DNA of 64,000 nucleotides from Phoronis australis (GCA_002633005.1 NMRA01000144.1:647205-711204), one strand, 5' to 3'. Counted from the stretch's first letter, positions 50,560 to 62,729 are shown. Notes: generated from the letters alone by a model not told the origin. Numbers and translations: made by a program.

Positions 50560-52105
50560 CCAGGTTAGTGCCCCAATACAAGAACAGAACCCATTAATAG
50601 GAATTGCATACATGTACCTAAGGCACAACAACATCCCCAGAAGCAGTGAGATTATCTAGCCTGTGACAAGGCTGAGAATCAAAATATGCCGAGATCACCA
50701 TCACTGCTGGCACAATAACAAAATAACAAAATAACTCAACCAACAAATTATTGATCTCTGAGAATAATTCCAAGAGACACTAGAGCAAAATACCACATTT
50801 CAATAAACACACAGGGTGTCCACCTACCTCAAGTCATTAGAATGAGGTTATTTGGTACAGACATAAATATTAGCTTAAAAATTAATGGACTAGTAGACAA
50901 CTGCAAGGATGTTATTAGGGCCTTTGGCTCCATGATATTCACAACATCAAGTGCTCTGTCTCCCATAAATTGGAAAGGTGCTCTTTGTGGAAATATTGGC
51001 AGGCATTTGTCCACAGATTAATGAATTATGCTTTTAAGAACAGCAGATGTTTGAAAGTTAAAGTCATAAAACCCATAAATTGGTCACAGCATTAATGATG
51101 CTTTGAAAAGTGAAGTTTGAAACAAAGCATCTGGCCTTGCGTAAAATGTATCTATAGTGTATTATACGCCAAATTAAATCCCATTTCCGAAAGATTCCTT
51201 TGCACTACATGTAAAACATGTACTGATCCAGACCAGACCAACTGAATTTTTATAACCATAACGAGGGCTCTATTACTCACCAGTAACCAAGACTGCACAG
51301 CAATTACGTTTTACAAAAACTTTATAACAATTTTACAGCTCAGCTAACACCACCTTGAAATAAAAGTAACATCCTCAATGGAATTTTCCAGAAAATCAGA
51401 TACTGGGACAGTTAAAAGCATTAAATTACTGACCTGTTCCCTTCTGTAGTTTAGCGGTGGTGAGAAAATCCCATAAGCTGCCTAGAACTGCATCTTGGCA
51501 TTCCTATACAGGTACTGTCAGGTAAAATTGATGAGTCTGATGAAGACCAAATAACCCGACCATTAATTATACCAGTCTGGTTTAATAAAAGGGTGCAGTA
51601 ACCTACAGAAACAGAATCTGCAGTCATTCAGATGGAATTTGGCTGGCCAAAAGACTAAATATTACCAGTACATGCTGGAATGGTTTGTTAATTAAACTTT
51701 TCCCTCCGCAAATTTGTTGCATAGTATGTCCACTGTAGAATCTGGAAAGGTCAGTAGCCAGACATTGATTACTTTGAAAGGTAATTCAACAAAATTCTGG
51801 GTAGACCAATACACAAATGCATTTGTAGGCTAACACACTAATTTACAGAAATAACAGCTAGCTGAGAACTTACTTTTCATAAAAATCACAACATCAAGTT
51901 CATAATGTATGTTTTGCTTCCCAAAGCTGAGTTTATTGTTCTACTAGAGATGCATCACAATAAACGGCATAGGTACACGAGCATTTCCGTAGACATTGAT
52001 ACAAAACAAACAGCAAAAACTGGTGAGAATTTCACTGTATCCGGACAAGAACACTTTAAGCGAACACATATTTGAAAGTGAATCATTGTTCTTATAATCC
52101 CAGAA
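50560..52105. other. gene-free interval
   Basis: No gene. A lone right-end-like A terminus (TGGTGAGAATTTCACTGTA) at about 52021-52039 has no convincing partner. Confidence 0.5.
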
Positions 52106-52110
52106 AAAAC

Positions 52111-52595
52111 ATGAGGCAACTCCTACGCTAACATTTGGGGTTTTGTATATCCCAACACCTAAGCGACCTTAAGCCAGACTGAAACTAACTTGTCCTAATT
52201 GATTTGCAAATTAATGCTCGTGGCTTAGGCGCAATGCTAAACTGAGAAAACCTATTTGCTTTCTCTTATAATGCATTGATTTTAAACTTTCTAAGACTGC
52301 TAATATTTACTTTTCAATTTCAAAAGCAGTCATGCTGGATGTTTGTCAGTACTTTATTGTTTGTTTTTTTATTTTGAAACTCGTATGCTAAACAGGCGCA
52401 TTGATTAAGACTGCAATTGTGTCATCCAATATACATTCAACCAAGTCCATAAATAGCAACTAGCTTATGGTGCCATCAAGTCTTTGATGTGCCCTGGAAT
52501 TTTCTGGATGATACTCTGGGGTAAACAGTGCACGCTTTCTCGCTTTATCGTCCACTTGCATGCAAATCCTGCTGTAACGTACGATTTGCCTAATG
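52111..52595 (+). repeat. family H conserved non-coding repeat, copy 2
   Basis: Direct counterpart of 43568-44034 (see there). The invariant word ATTAATGCTCGTGGCTTAG is at 52210-52228. This copy keeps a full octamer-type word GCATGCAAATCC near 52556, where copy 1 has GCGTGCAAATCC. Both copies lie on the plus strand about 8.5 kb apart, so they could be a dispersed element or remains of a segmental duplication. Sequences just outside the two copies do not match. Confidence 0.75.
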
Positions 52596-52599
52596 TAGG

Positions 52600-55500
52600 G
52601 TAGGGCTGTGCCTGGGCTTCCTAGTCTGGGCAGTGTTAATAAAAGACCAAAATGAAAACGTGAAGCCCAAGTTTATACCATGAGCTAGAATTGCTATGCC
52701 TCATGTCTACACTTATTGAGAAAGCGCCTTTGGAAAAGACATGACCCATGTTTAAATTCGATGGGAAAGTCAAATTTACTCTATTCCATGTGGTGAGATA
52801 AAGGTTAATCATTGGTTGCTAGCTAGAGTCACTGGATTTGTCAACTTTTAAATCATCTTAAGTATTCATATCATGAAAACTATGATGAGACTAATATCAA
52901 GCAAAAATAGCGTTCTCCCATTTTATACACACAATTCTCTGAAACACAACCCAAATCTATTCCAGAAAATTAATAGATGCCCCTCATCTCAGCACCACCC
53001 ATACGTCTCCACTATCCCATTACAATGACTCATTAAAAACTTGACTCGTTTCAAGGCACCTTGTACTTCATCAAAAGATTTCTACAAAAGCCCACTGTGG
53101 TCAAGAAGTCTGCTTATTAGCAACAGGCCTCTAAGATCCTTTTGTGTGGCGCAAAACAATTAGGGTGGAATGCTCATAGAAAAAGTTTGATTACAGGAGT
53201 ATTTGTTCAACTTGGAAGGAATTGAAGACACCGACGGCCTCCTAGGCTAAGGTCACGTGTGCCCCTCTATGCACAAAGATGCTTAGTTACAACAGCAGGA
53301 CTTTGGTGTTTTTAATCAGTGTGAGCCATAATTCACCGAAAAGCTCCCATAGGAGTTTCACCATCTCTATAGGGACCAGCTAGAGGGCGGTGGTCACCGT
53401 CTACGGAGGCGTGGTGAAGCAGGACATAACACAATGTCATTGACGTCGGGAACCCTTTAAAGTTTAATGAACTGATGATCTGGATTTAACTTGATTTGGA
53501 AACCACTGTCATCTGTAGTCAAAACCAAATGTGAGCTTTTTGTAATGTGGCCCCCAGAGTTGGGTTTTGAAAGCTGTTAGATTCCAATGTCACACTAGAA
53601 CCGGCGTTATGCAGTTTACTGGCAATACTGCACATTCATTACACAGACCACAACAAGGTGTCCAACAGTCCATATCGTCACACGATTCAATTATTGCTAT
53701 GCAGTTTTTCACCTGAAGCTGTAAGTTGCACCTGGAGATGTAAATTGGGTTGTGGGAATAAACACTACATGAAAACTTACCAATTATACCATGAGAGAAG
53801 AAAAGTTTTGTCCAAATCATCAAAAGCAACAAATCAATTACTAATACTATCGTCTGCAAACCCAGCTGAGCTGTGTGCCAAGGTAATAAACAAGTGTAGT
53901 GACACATTCAGAGCAATGCAACAGGATGAAGAAACTTTGAAAAATATACCTGCTCTCATCCTACTTAGCTTGAACACATGATTCAAACATTTCAGATGGT
54001 AATAATTTGACAAGATACCAGTTGATGACATTTTCTTATCTGTGATAAATCAAATTTAATACACAACTGATGTGTAATGACTGTCACAGGTATTCCCAGG
54101 CATCCACTACACTGAAATACTAAACAACTATTCAAGTCCAAAGCCACACAAAAAAATGTCTTATAAAGATTTGAGGAACCATGTTTTTAGAGATAAAAAT
54201 TGCTGAATTTACAACAAAGTAAAATTTTAACAGTTAAAGCTCAAACAACCTTTAACCAAGAAATCACTGAAAATGTACCTTTTAAAAGATCTGTGACAAA
54301 CTTTTATAATTTATCTCAGAAGAGTGGTTTTCAGCACAAATCGGTATTGATCAGCTACATGACTTAGAAAGACTTGTGTTTGAAATATTTTTCAAGTATA
54401 TATGAAGCTCAGCCAGCATTCTAATTACATGCTACCACCATTTTGACTATTCAAAATTGCTATCACCAGGTGGCACTAGGGAGTAATTTATGTTACCAAG
54501 CATAATGAGGTATTTTACAAGCTAATTTCAAACACTTCAAATGTCATATTGTGTTTAATTTAACAACTAGTTTGTCAGGACTTTCAATAAACATCAGCCA
54601 CTCAAAATCATAACATTTTCAACAACAAAATATAGCACTGAAGATTCCAAATGAATATCATAGAGGTGACTTTGATTTCAGCCATATTGAAAATGTTTTT
54701 CTGAACATAAAAACAGTTACTGTTGTGAAGTATACTGAGCAAATCTTTCTAAAAAGAACATGAAATGATTGATGAGACCCTGACTCACCTCTTTTTAAGA
54801 ATCTTACATCTTGAGACCACCAAACACATAAGCAATTGAGAAGAATTCAAGCAGGCACAGCTCCACCATCTGACCCAAGATAATGTATGAAACATGGCTG
54901 CTGTTAGGCTATCTAAATATTAAAATTATCCAAAATGGCAGCAGAACACTGGAAAAAATATGTCACTGTGACATACTGTTAATTAAACCTGAAAACAGCA
55001 AGTTTGCTGTCTGAAATATGAATCTTACTCAAACTCACAACAGCAAGAGGAGTCCAGTAAACCATGTTGGATTCACTTCAACTCTCCTGGAGAGCTTCAA
55101 CCAGTTATCTGTAACCCTTTGTTCTTCACAACACAAAGAATTCAAGTTGAAACTTCCCAATTTTGGCATCTATTCTTATAGGGAAAACACTTTGATTGGC
55201 TTCTGGAGACATCATCTCCACATGTGATGTCACTCAGTCATGATGTTCTACTTCTTGTTCCAACAACTCTGCTTCAGTTATTTCAAAAGAACCATTTTTA
55301 AATTGTACATTGTTCTCATTTATTTTATCAGTAAATTTAGTTTGTATCAGACAAATCCATTGGTTAGATTTTTTATTTCCAAGCTGTCCTCTTGCTTATC
55401 ATGATTGGTTAAAACAGTGCAACTGCAATTTACCATTGGTTGATTAACCATCATGGTACAGGTGAAGGAAGGGGGTTTGCAATCAACAGTTAAATCATTT

Positions 55501-57220
55501 ATATCAATGAATATGAGGTCTACATGTTTGTGCCCAAGCATGTAAATTGAAACTATGTATACAGAAAACCTGAGTTCCTCTTTGTTAAAGTCACATCTGC
55601 CAACAATGGTAATGTACGTCCTCCAATCCCCCAAACCAGACAGTTGTTGCCCCAATGTATATTTAAAATAATCTGCAAAACAATTTACACAGGTGCATGA
55701 GAGGTATCATGTCGTGACAGTAATTAATTTCAATAACACAGAGGAGCAAACATCTGCTATATGTCTCATGTTGGCAAGTTTTGGCGCAATTCTTTAGAAC
55801 TCGAGCAAGCAAGAGAATTTGCCATCTGGTAATACCAGCACTGTAGATAAAAAAACTTGATTAAAAGGCACCATTATAATTACTAAATGACCATCAATTT
55901 ATTCTCAAACATCTGCCCAAGATATTGGTACATCATAATTCCTTTCTAAAAAAAACTTGTCTATGACTTTGAAAGTATTTGTCCATGAGCAAGAAGACAA
56001 CATACACCACCTCTTATGTTAAACTGCAGGCAACAGGTGGCAGTGCAATCAGCTTCAGCTTGGTCATTACCATATTTCTCCCATAATTCAGTAGCAGTAA
56101 GACACATGTCATGTGCAGACAGTATCACAGAAATATGAACATCAGGGTTATATGAAATGAAGCAAGGCCTACATTATCAATGGAAAACAGCATCTGGCTG
56201 CATTTCAGTGGAGTAAAATGTTAAAGTTATCTCAGCTCACGAAAATGGTAACACATTCTGAGTGGGAACATAGTGAGCTGTGTGCTATGATTTTAAAAAC
56301 TTACAAATAACAACAATTAATTTCAGATCAGTTTATACTTTTGAATGTTCTAACTTACTAACAATTTACTAATAGCTAAGCTACACAAAAAAACAAAACA
56401 AACTTTTTCAAAAAGAAGCAATCAAAGTAGCATTAACATTGAGTTGATGAAATGCACTCTATTAATGAAACTGAAATTATTTAATTGCAGTTACCAACGT
56501 TTGAAGTTACTTAAAAGAATAAGGATTATATACATAATACCTAGTTATTAAAAATCCTGAATAGATATCACCAATAAATAAAAAATAAGAAAACCTCACC
56601 AAGTATTTAAGCACCCATTGACGAGAGGAACCCACACAAAGGCATTGCAAAAACGTTCTTCTATTCTTTGAACTTAAAAGTCAAAACAACATCAAAATGT
56701 GGCACAACTTTTTGATTTAGCACCCATTTAGCCTTTTCCGTGAATCTGATTATAACTGTGCACATCAAATTGGATCGGCAGGAAATGCATACAATTTATT
56801 TGCAAGGTTAAAATGCCCTACAGGTGGATGACAGTAATTCCTACATTAATAATGATAACAGTGGAAACAAAAATAAAAACATGTTCAAATATAAAGGCTA
56901 AAAATTTTTAGACCTTTTCTAGTGTAGGCCTCTATAACTGAATTCTAGTATCAAGAGTATACTTTATTATTACAGTGAGTAAGATTCTTTTCCTCGGACA
57001 ATATATAATCAAAAAATCACACCATGATAAGTGTACCACATATCCGTGCTCATTCTTCTTAAGGAACGCAGCAACACCTGACGATGCCGGAGAATAGACT
57101 GACTGAAACATCGTGACAATGTAAATAGACAAGAGGTCGGTGTAAAATAGATTTTAATAGTTGTAACAATTTCATTTCATTTTTCAATTCTGCTCAGTAT
57201 CATGCCTTTTATCCCATTCT
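52600..57220. other. gene-free interval
   Basis: No supported gene or element. A plus-strand frame at 53658-53981 (107 codons) ends near a donor-like AAG|GTAATA at 53881, but opposing frames are also open and no domain is recognised. A frame at 55018-55227 and a minus frame at 55347-55655 are likewise unsupported. Confidence 0.45.
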
Positions 57221-57222
57221 CT

Positions 57223-57387
57223 CTAATTAGGGGCGGATCCAGGATTTTGAGTTAGGGGGGACCAGGGCAGAGTATTAGCCAGGATTTTGCCCATCAGACA
57301 TTTGCACTCCCGAACTGCCAAATGGAATCTGGGAGAATTTTAGGGGGAGGGGGCCCATGGCCCCCCTCTAAATCCACCACTACTAAT
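57223..57387 (+). mobile_element. hAT-like MITE, 155 bp, with 5-bp target duplication
   Basis: The element is 57228-57382, with CTAAT directly abutting both ends (57223-57227 and 57383-57387). The left end is TAGGGGCGGATCCAGG. The right end is CTAAATCCACCACTA, whose reverse complement is TAGTGGTGGATTTAG. The interior has runs of G (GTTAGGGGGGACC) and a near-palindromic GGGGGCCCATGGCCCCCC. The ends agree with the elements at 8.8 and 34.5 kb. Far too short for a transposase. Confidence 0.85.
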
Positions 57388-57389
57388 AG

Positions 57390-58635
57390 TTGAGGATTTT
57401 TTCTATTTACATTCATAACGATTTTAGACTTTCCCCTCCAAGTCATGAACACCAAAAACATTTTTGTCCTTCATTCTTTTTGATTTCCCACTTCCCCATG
57501 AACCTAAGTGTCAACTCTAAAAAAAATGCCTTGCACAAAAATGATCCTGTAGACAGGAATGCTGATAACGGATCATTAAGTATTGATAATATGGCTGCTT
57601 ATCCGGTATATGCTCTTGACCAATCTGAGCACACAAGGCATTTTGCTGAAGTAAATTTTTTAAGTAGATGTTGTATGAAAATGAACTAATTAAAGAAATT
57701 AACAATTATATAAATACCCTGTGAAGTCTGTGAAAGTCATATTTTATTGACAACAAAAGACTCGGTCAATTCATCATAATGTCGGTGGCATATTCTCAGC
57801 ATTGTAGAAAATTGACAAATGAGATGCTATCTACAATGGTACTACTTTTGTCACCGGAAATGGACTCATTGTTATAATTGACTGCAACCAGTGTCTTCAA
57901 TATAAACAATCACATATCCCCAGTGAAGACTGTGACTTAATCAACTAGTCTGACCACAAAATTCTTTTAATCCATGTTGCCATAGGAACAAATTGCATTT
58001 ATTACAACCTAGTGGTTGAATAATTCATCTGCACTGAATGACCTTCCTGATTTGTATTTTCATATGTGTCACAGAAAGTGCAGTTAAACTCTAACTAGAA
58101 TTTTTTTGATAGATCACAAATAAAAATCCATAGAGTACAGTTTTGCTCATCAAATTGAAAGACAATCTGCAACGATTCATTATGTTACAGTAATTTGTCA
58201 CCTACAGGTATATGGGGGTCTATGAATCTACTCCAGCGGAAGGGCTTTTAGATTGAAGAATCAGTCCAAAAGCCTATAATGTGAAAGCCTATTTTTGAAA
58301 TTTCAAAAATATCATTTGAAGGCCTATAGTCCAAAAGCACTATATTCTGAAGGGTTATAAAAACGTTTAATTTTTCTATAACAATTTAATGAATTAAATT
58401 ATCGGAAGAAAATAAGCTAAATGCCTACTTACATCTGGGCAACATTTTGGGGGAAATTGCATTGTTCATTTGCATTGCGCAAAACCGTCAGTGCCCGCCA
58501 CCTGCTCAACGTCCAAGCTGTGCACCTGTGAAACCTGTGTGGATGCCACTCTGCGTGTGTATGGCAGAAAAAAGTTACAACGAAGTCAAATTTATTTTGA
58601 AAAATTCTCAGCAAATACAGACATGAAGATAATTG
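57390..58635. other. gene-free interval
   Basis: Nothing recognisable. Two overlapping frames near 57.4-57.7 kb on opposite strands are unsupported. Confidence 0.5.
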
Positions 58636-58638
58636 TCA

Positions 58639-59065
58639 CATGATGCGCTTCCCCATTCAAAATTCACAGCATTGTTTTGGGGGTATTAAGACAATCACTT
58701 TGTTGTGTCAGTAGCTCTCCATTGTGATAAGCAGGTAGGTTTCACAAGAGTAGCTAGGACATATGAACATCATTTCTTTTATTCTGTTGTTTTCATCAAT
58801 TTTTTCTGATAAAACAATGAAAAAGTTTAATTTTCAATGGTGAATACAGTTTTTCTAGTCCATAGTGTCTAAAATCATTAGTGAAAGAATGACACCACCA
58901 ACATGAAGGCAGAGGTTAACACTGACATCTATCTCAGTTCTCTAATCCACAAACAAAAGAACTCAGGCATAAAAGTCCTGTGGTTGTGGTGAGTGGCTAC
59001 TGTAATCCCAAGTGGTAAGAAGCACTCATAGTTGCCAGTTGGGAAATAAGAAGGAGCACCTAATG
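58639..59065 (+). repeat. family B repeat, copy 4 (most complete)
   Basis: Starts CATGATGCGCTTCCCC and GGGGGTATTAAGACAATCAC as in copy 1. It continues with TAGCTAGGACATATGAAC, ACAATGAAAAAGTTTAATTT, TTCTAGTCCATAGTGTCTAA, CACAAACAAAAGAACTCAGG, GTGAGTGGCTACTGTAATCC and CCAGTTGGGAAATAAGAAGG, ending CTAATG. It spans both the 5' block shared with copy 1 and the 3' block shared with copies 2, 3 and 5. No terminal inverted repeat was seen. A J repeat follows directly. Confidence 0.75.
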
Positions 59066-59120
59066 ATAAACACATGGCATTTTCTTGTTATTTTGCAGCA
59101 AAGCAGTAAGCTTTTGAAAA

Positions 59121-59197
59121 AAGAACAACAGCAAATTAAAGCATTGAAATGCGCCCACGACTTCATCGCAAATGGCATGCTTCTAGGGTTTCTTTAG
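59121..59197 (+). repeat. family J short repeat, copy 1
   Basis: Shares TTGAAATGCGCCCAC and CTTCTAGGGTT, with matching spacing, with 63765-63852. In both copies the plus-strand frame is open and reads ALKCAH followed by a hydrophobic stretch and GxLLG. Here that frame ends at a stop just after FL, at about 59197. The further block CCACTAAGTAAAATGGC, AACAGAGGG at 59327-59351 resembles the sequence after copy 2. It is unclear whether this is a decayed coding segment or a non-coding repeat that happens to be open. Confidence 0.55.
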
Positions 59198-59199
59198 TA

Positions 59200-59965
59200 G
59201 CATCATGTAATGGATGCATAAAATTACATGGATTTGGTCAAAGCTAGAAATCGACTGGTGCTGGCCAGGAGTATCCCAGCCATCGTTACAGCTTTCGATA
59301 ATATTAAAGGACAACTAGTATCTTGCCACTAAGTAAAATGGCTAACAGAGGGTGCTCTAGTAGTCCAGTTTGTCTGACAATCAACTTGTCTCATTCAGCG
59401 CTTGTTTCAGCAACATCTGACAAGCCGTTACAATAATTAATGGACATGGAAAATCTTGTTGAAAACTACAATTGCCAACGAGTTCCAGGGTAGTCGACTC
59501 CCTCCAAAAAGTAACTGGTGGTGGCGTTTTAGGTTTTTTAAACACTTTTGGTGATGGCAATAGGCACAAATGTGCAGAAATCATCACTATCAGTAATTTA
59601 GTGGGAAAATGAGCAAAACTAACCATGGAGGTAAGTTATATAGTTTGACTAATGGAGGCGCTGAAAAATTTATAGAATGTGCTAATTTAATGCACTTCTG
59701 AAGGCAAAATTAAGAGGCCTCCCCNCCCCCCCCCGCACAAGAACAACCCCCTACAAATGTATATACATAAATACATACTCCTCTGCATTCCAATAACCCT
59801 GGATTGTGTAAGTTAATATCTTTGACCTTTAACCCTTGACCTGAACTGCAACCTTTAAAGCTATTGTCACCCAATGTTCTCATACATCCTAAGGGATCAG
59901 GATTGAAAAATTGAATTGCAGCAATTCAGGTAAAAGTTCTACCAAATCAAGCTTTGGGCTACTGG
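59200..59965. other. gene-free interval
   Basis: No supported gene. A donor-like GGAG|GTAAGT lies at 59630|59631 after ATGAGCAAAACTAACC. On its own it is not evidence of an exon. Confidence 0.45.
59721..59734. other. C homopolymer with one undetermined base
   Basis: A C run interrupted by a single N at 59725. It probably marks a sequencing or consensus failure in a homopolymer, so its length is not reliable. Confidence 0.9.
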
Positions 59966-59967
59966 CC

Positions 59968-60203
59968 TACGATAAAACCTCACCAATTCAGGGCACAATA
60001 TGGCAAACAAGGCAAATCTTATTTTCGCATTCTTCATAAACAATATGTAACACCGTTTTCGGTGTCTTAGTCCTGTACCAAAAATACCATCAGACAATAT
60101 TTTGAAAAAAAAAACAGTGACAATAATGTTAGAAGCCATTGAAAAAAGAAAATAAAGTAATTTTGTCAATTGTTTTTGTCCAAAATTGAAAACTTTTCTG
60201 TAA
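59968..60203 (-). mobile_element. family A MITE, copy 6 (reverse orientation)
   Basis: TA at 59968-59969 and 60202-60203. On the minus strand it reads CAGAAAAGTTTTCAATTTTG, GACAAAAACAATTGACAAAA, CTTCTAACATTATTGTCACT, TTTCAAAATATTGTCTGATG, GGTACAGGACTAAGAC and CTGAATTGGTGAGGTTTTAT, which is the family order. About 236 bp. The minus-strand frame 59939-60169 crosses its edge and is not a gene. Confidence 0.82.
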
Positions 60204-60204
60204 T

Positions 60205-61200
60205 CAAAATTCTCATAATCAAATAGTCAACTTTTATGACATGACAAATCCTTTCAACAAAATAATTCTTTCATCTCTCAGAAGCAGAGTTCGAACTCAA
60301 TGGACAAAATTATGCTCCTTGATGCCCCCACAGGATTAAGGTATCAAATGTTAGAACACTAAAATGTGGAGGTCAGCTTTAGCTGAAAAGCACTTATTTA
60401 TAACATTACATGATTATATGAATGTACTATTTCAAAATGGGAATATTCCAAACATATTTCATCCAATCAAAATGCAGCAAACATGGATACGGCCTTTTTG
60501 TAAAGTGGCGAAATGACACACAGTGAGAAGAAGAGCTTCAACAATTTTGAGCATCCAAGGGATACACCTATATTGTGAACTTTTGGTAGCCACCAGTGGC
60601 TTTGGGCAAAACCACCTAACAAGATCTAAGTGGCCTTTTTAAAAATGAAATGCTAAAATATCAAAATGAAAATGCTCTAGACAATAACTGATGGAAACAA
60701 AGATTGATCTAGAAGCATTAGACTTATACAGTAATACAGTTTAAATTATCAGTCACCAAAAGAGTCCTCTGAAATATGATTCACCAAAGGCAAGTGCACG
60801 AGTGAAATGAGTGGAACACTTGTTGCAGGTCTTCACCAGATCTAGCCACATACCACCAAATTTCAGAAAGATCCATTCAGCTACTGATGAGACATATTGA
60901 GGACATAAATTCTATGTCAATCAGTAAAGAACAGCAGTTGTGTTGAACAACTAAACAAAAACAGTCAGACTTACAACACTGGTGAAAAAATACCAAGAAT
61001 CTGATGTATACACATGTTCAAAATCATTCTTTCACTATTTCATTTGTATTTGACTAGCTCGTTTAAAAACTCAAAATGAAAACTGAGATGACTTTTAAAA
61101 TTTATTGTGTAACAGATCTACAATCATGTGGTTTTAACAGCAAACATCTTCAACATTCTAACATGACATCATTTCAACATGTCACCCATGCTGCTTACAC
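60205..61200. other. gene-free interval
   Basis: No gene recognised. Words such as CAAATTTCAGAAAGATCC near 60870 recall common invertebrate repeat tails, but no full copy was defined. Confidence 0.45.
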
Positions 61201-61206
61201 CTGCTA

Positions 61207-61437
61207 CAGCGCCACCTTCTGACAAAAAATAACTTTTGGTTTAAACCACTTAGCATTATAATACTGGTCTCAGCTTGGTTCTTTTCTCAGCTTAGACATG
61301 ATTTCAGGGCTTTGGAAGACTTGACAGTTCAATACTACCCCAGACAAGGCTCAATAATTTGGCTTAACACGATTTTAGGCACCAAGTTTGGTCTCATGTA
61401 ATAACTATCAGTTCTTCCGAAGCCCAGAAGTAACTTC
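61207..61437 (+). repeat. family D repeat, left part
   Basis: Starts CAGCGCCACCTTCTGAC, then AAAAAATAACTTTTGGTTTA, AACCACTTAGCATTATAATA, CTGGTCTCAGCTTGG and CAGCTTAGACATGATTTC. It aligns with the left arms at 28.24 kb and 2.94 kb. The right arm is missing, and a family A MITE begins exactly where this copy stops being recognisable. Confidence 0.65.
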
Positions 61438-61705
61438 TACATTAACCTCTCTTCAAATTCACACAAAAATAATGGTCAAAACAGCATTATTTCCCTTTTT
61501 CAAAAACTGATTACATTGATAAAATGCTCAAAATTTTATCAAAGTTTTGTTATGCGACAGCTGTTCAGTACAAATCATGATAACGAACTGGAGTTTTTCT
61601 CAACACTAATTTTTGTAGAGAAAAATGAAGAAATAAAATTCCACCAGCCCACCACCTTCTGTCCTAATTTGAATTGTTCACCAAATTACCAGTTTTATGA
61701 CTGTA
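61438..61705 (+). mobile_element. family A MITE, copy 7
   Basis: TA at 61438-61439 and 61704-61705. The left end CATTAACCTCTCTTCAAATT aligns with CAGTAAAATCTCACCAATTC. CACAAAAATAATGGTCAAAA and TTTCCCTTTTTCAAAAACTG follow. The right side has CTGTCCTAATTTGAATTG and ends TTTTATGACTGTA. It is slightly longer (268 bp) than the others. The overlapping frame 61516-61752 is chance. Confidence 0.65.
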
Positions 61706-61709
61706 AGTG

Positions 61710-62725
61710 GCCTAAATCAACAGTTACGGTTTCAGTAAAAGGCACAGCTTAAACAACAGACTGTGCTAACAACAAAACCCACAATTACAAATTAGCAGTT
61801 GTCACTATTATACAGATCAACATTTCAGGTGACGTGTGTTATTCGGCTAAATAAAACAAAGAACATCTACTTAAAGTATGGTGCCAGTTTATGTTTTAAA
61901 TAAATTTTGAAAAGAACAAGCACCAAAAACTTACTATACAACCATGCAATAGGTGCAAGAACAAACAAATTATATGATCAGCAATGAAAAACAAATCTTG
62001 TCTGAGCTGAGCTGTATAAGAAATTCACCATATACAGTCCTGGAGATGAAACAGAACAAGAGTGACACCTATGTTGGAGAATCACAAACTGTAGGCAACC
62101 GGTGGTGGTTTCAAATTAGACAATATTTAAGGGTACCATCGTTTTATAAGACCAACATCTTAAACTAGAGAGAAAATGCCACTTATTTAACTGGCGCGAA
62201 TTCAAACGGGAGTAGATTGACACTTTGTTCACCACTGAATGTGCTCCTGATATCAAATACAAAGAACTTCTCAAGAAGGGACTCAAACCTAAGCAGGAAT
62301 GTTGATTGAAATACGTATATCATCCAAGCAATACTTCTGCTTGTTATTCACCATACAAACATGATCAATATCAAATGTTCAACAAAACACCAGGTAACCC
62401 ATTACAGCAATGAACACATAAAGATACTAGATTGAGATGCAAGCAGTTTCTTTAAATAAAATCTCAAACAAAGAGCAAATACACTTAGGTCACTCATAAG
62501 GTATTGCTCAAACTTGATGGTTTCATCTGGAAACCAAAAATTTGAACAGAATTAGTATAAATCTCATACATCTCAGAGGCTCCAGATGAAACTATTAGGA
62601 AAAAGCACAAGTCATCTTTTACTGCAAAAGGAGAATGTGTATTCCGCAAACTCTACTAAGTTATTCAGCACACAAAAAACTCTTCAACAATTCATGTTAC
62701 ACTTGATTATAGCATTTATATATAT
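61710..62725. other. gene-free interval
   Basis: Nothing recognisable. Confidence 0.5.
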
Positions 62726-62729
62726 CCAT

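Noticed and set aside
52021-52039. TGGTGAGAATTTCACTGTA resembling the family A right end
   Set aside because: Upstream sequence does not keep the family order and no left end is convincing.
60288-60302. GAGTTCGAACTC, B-box-like
   Set aside because: It is a self-complementary word with no A box at a proper distance.
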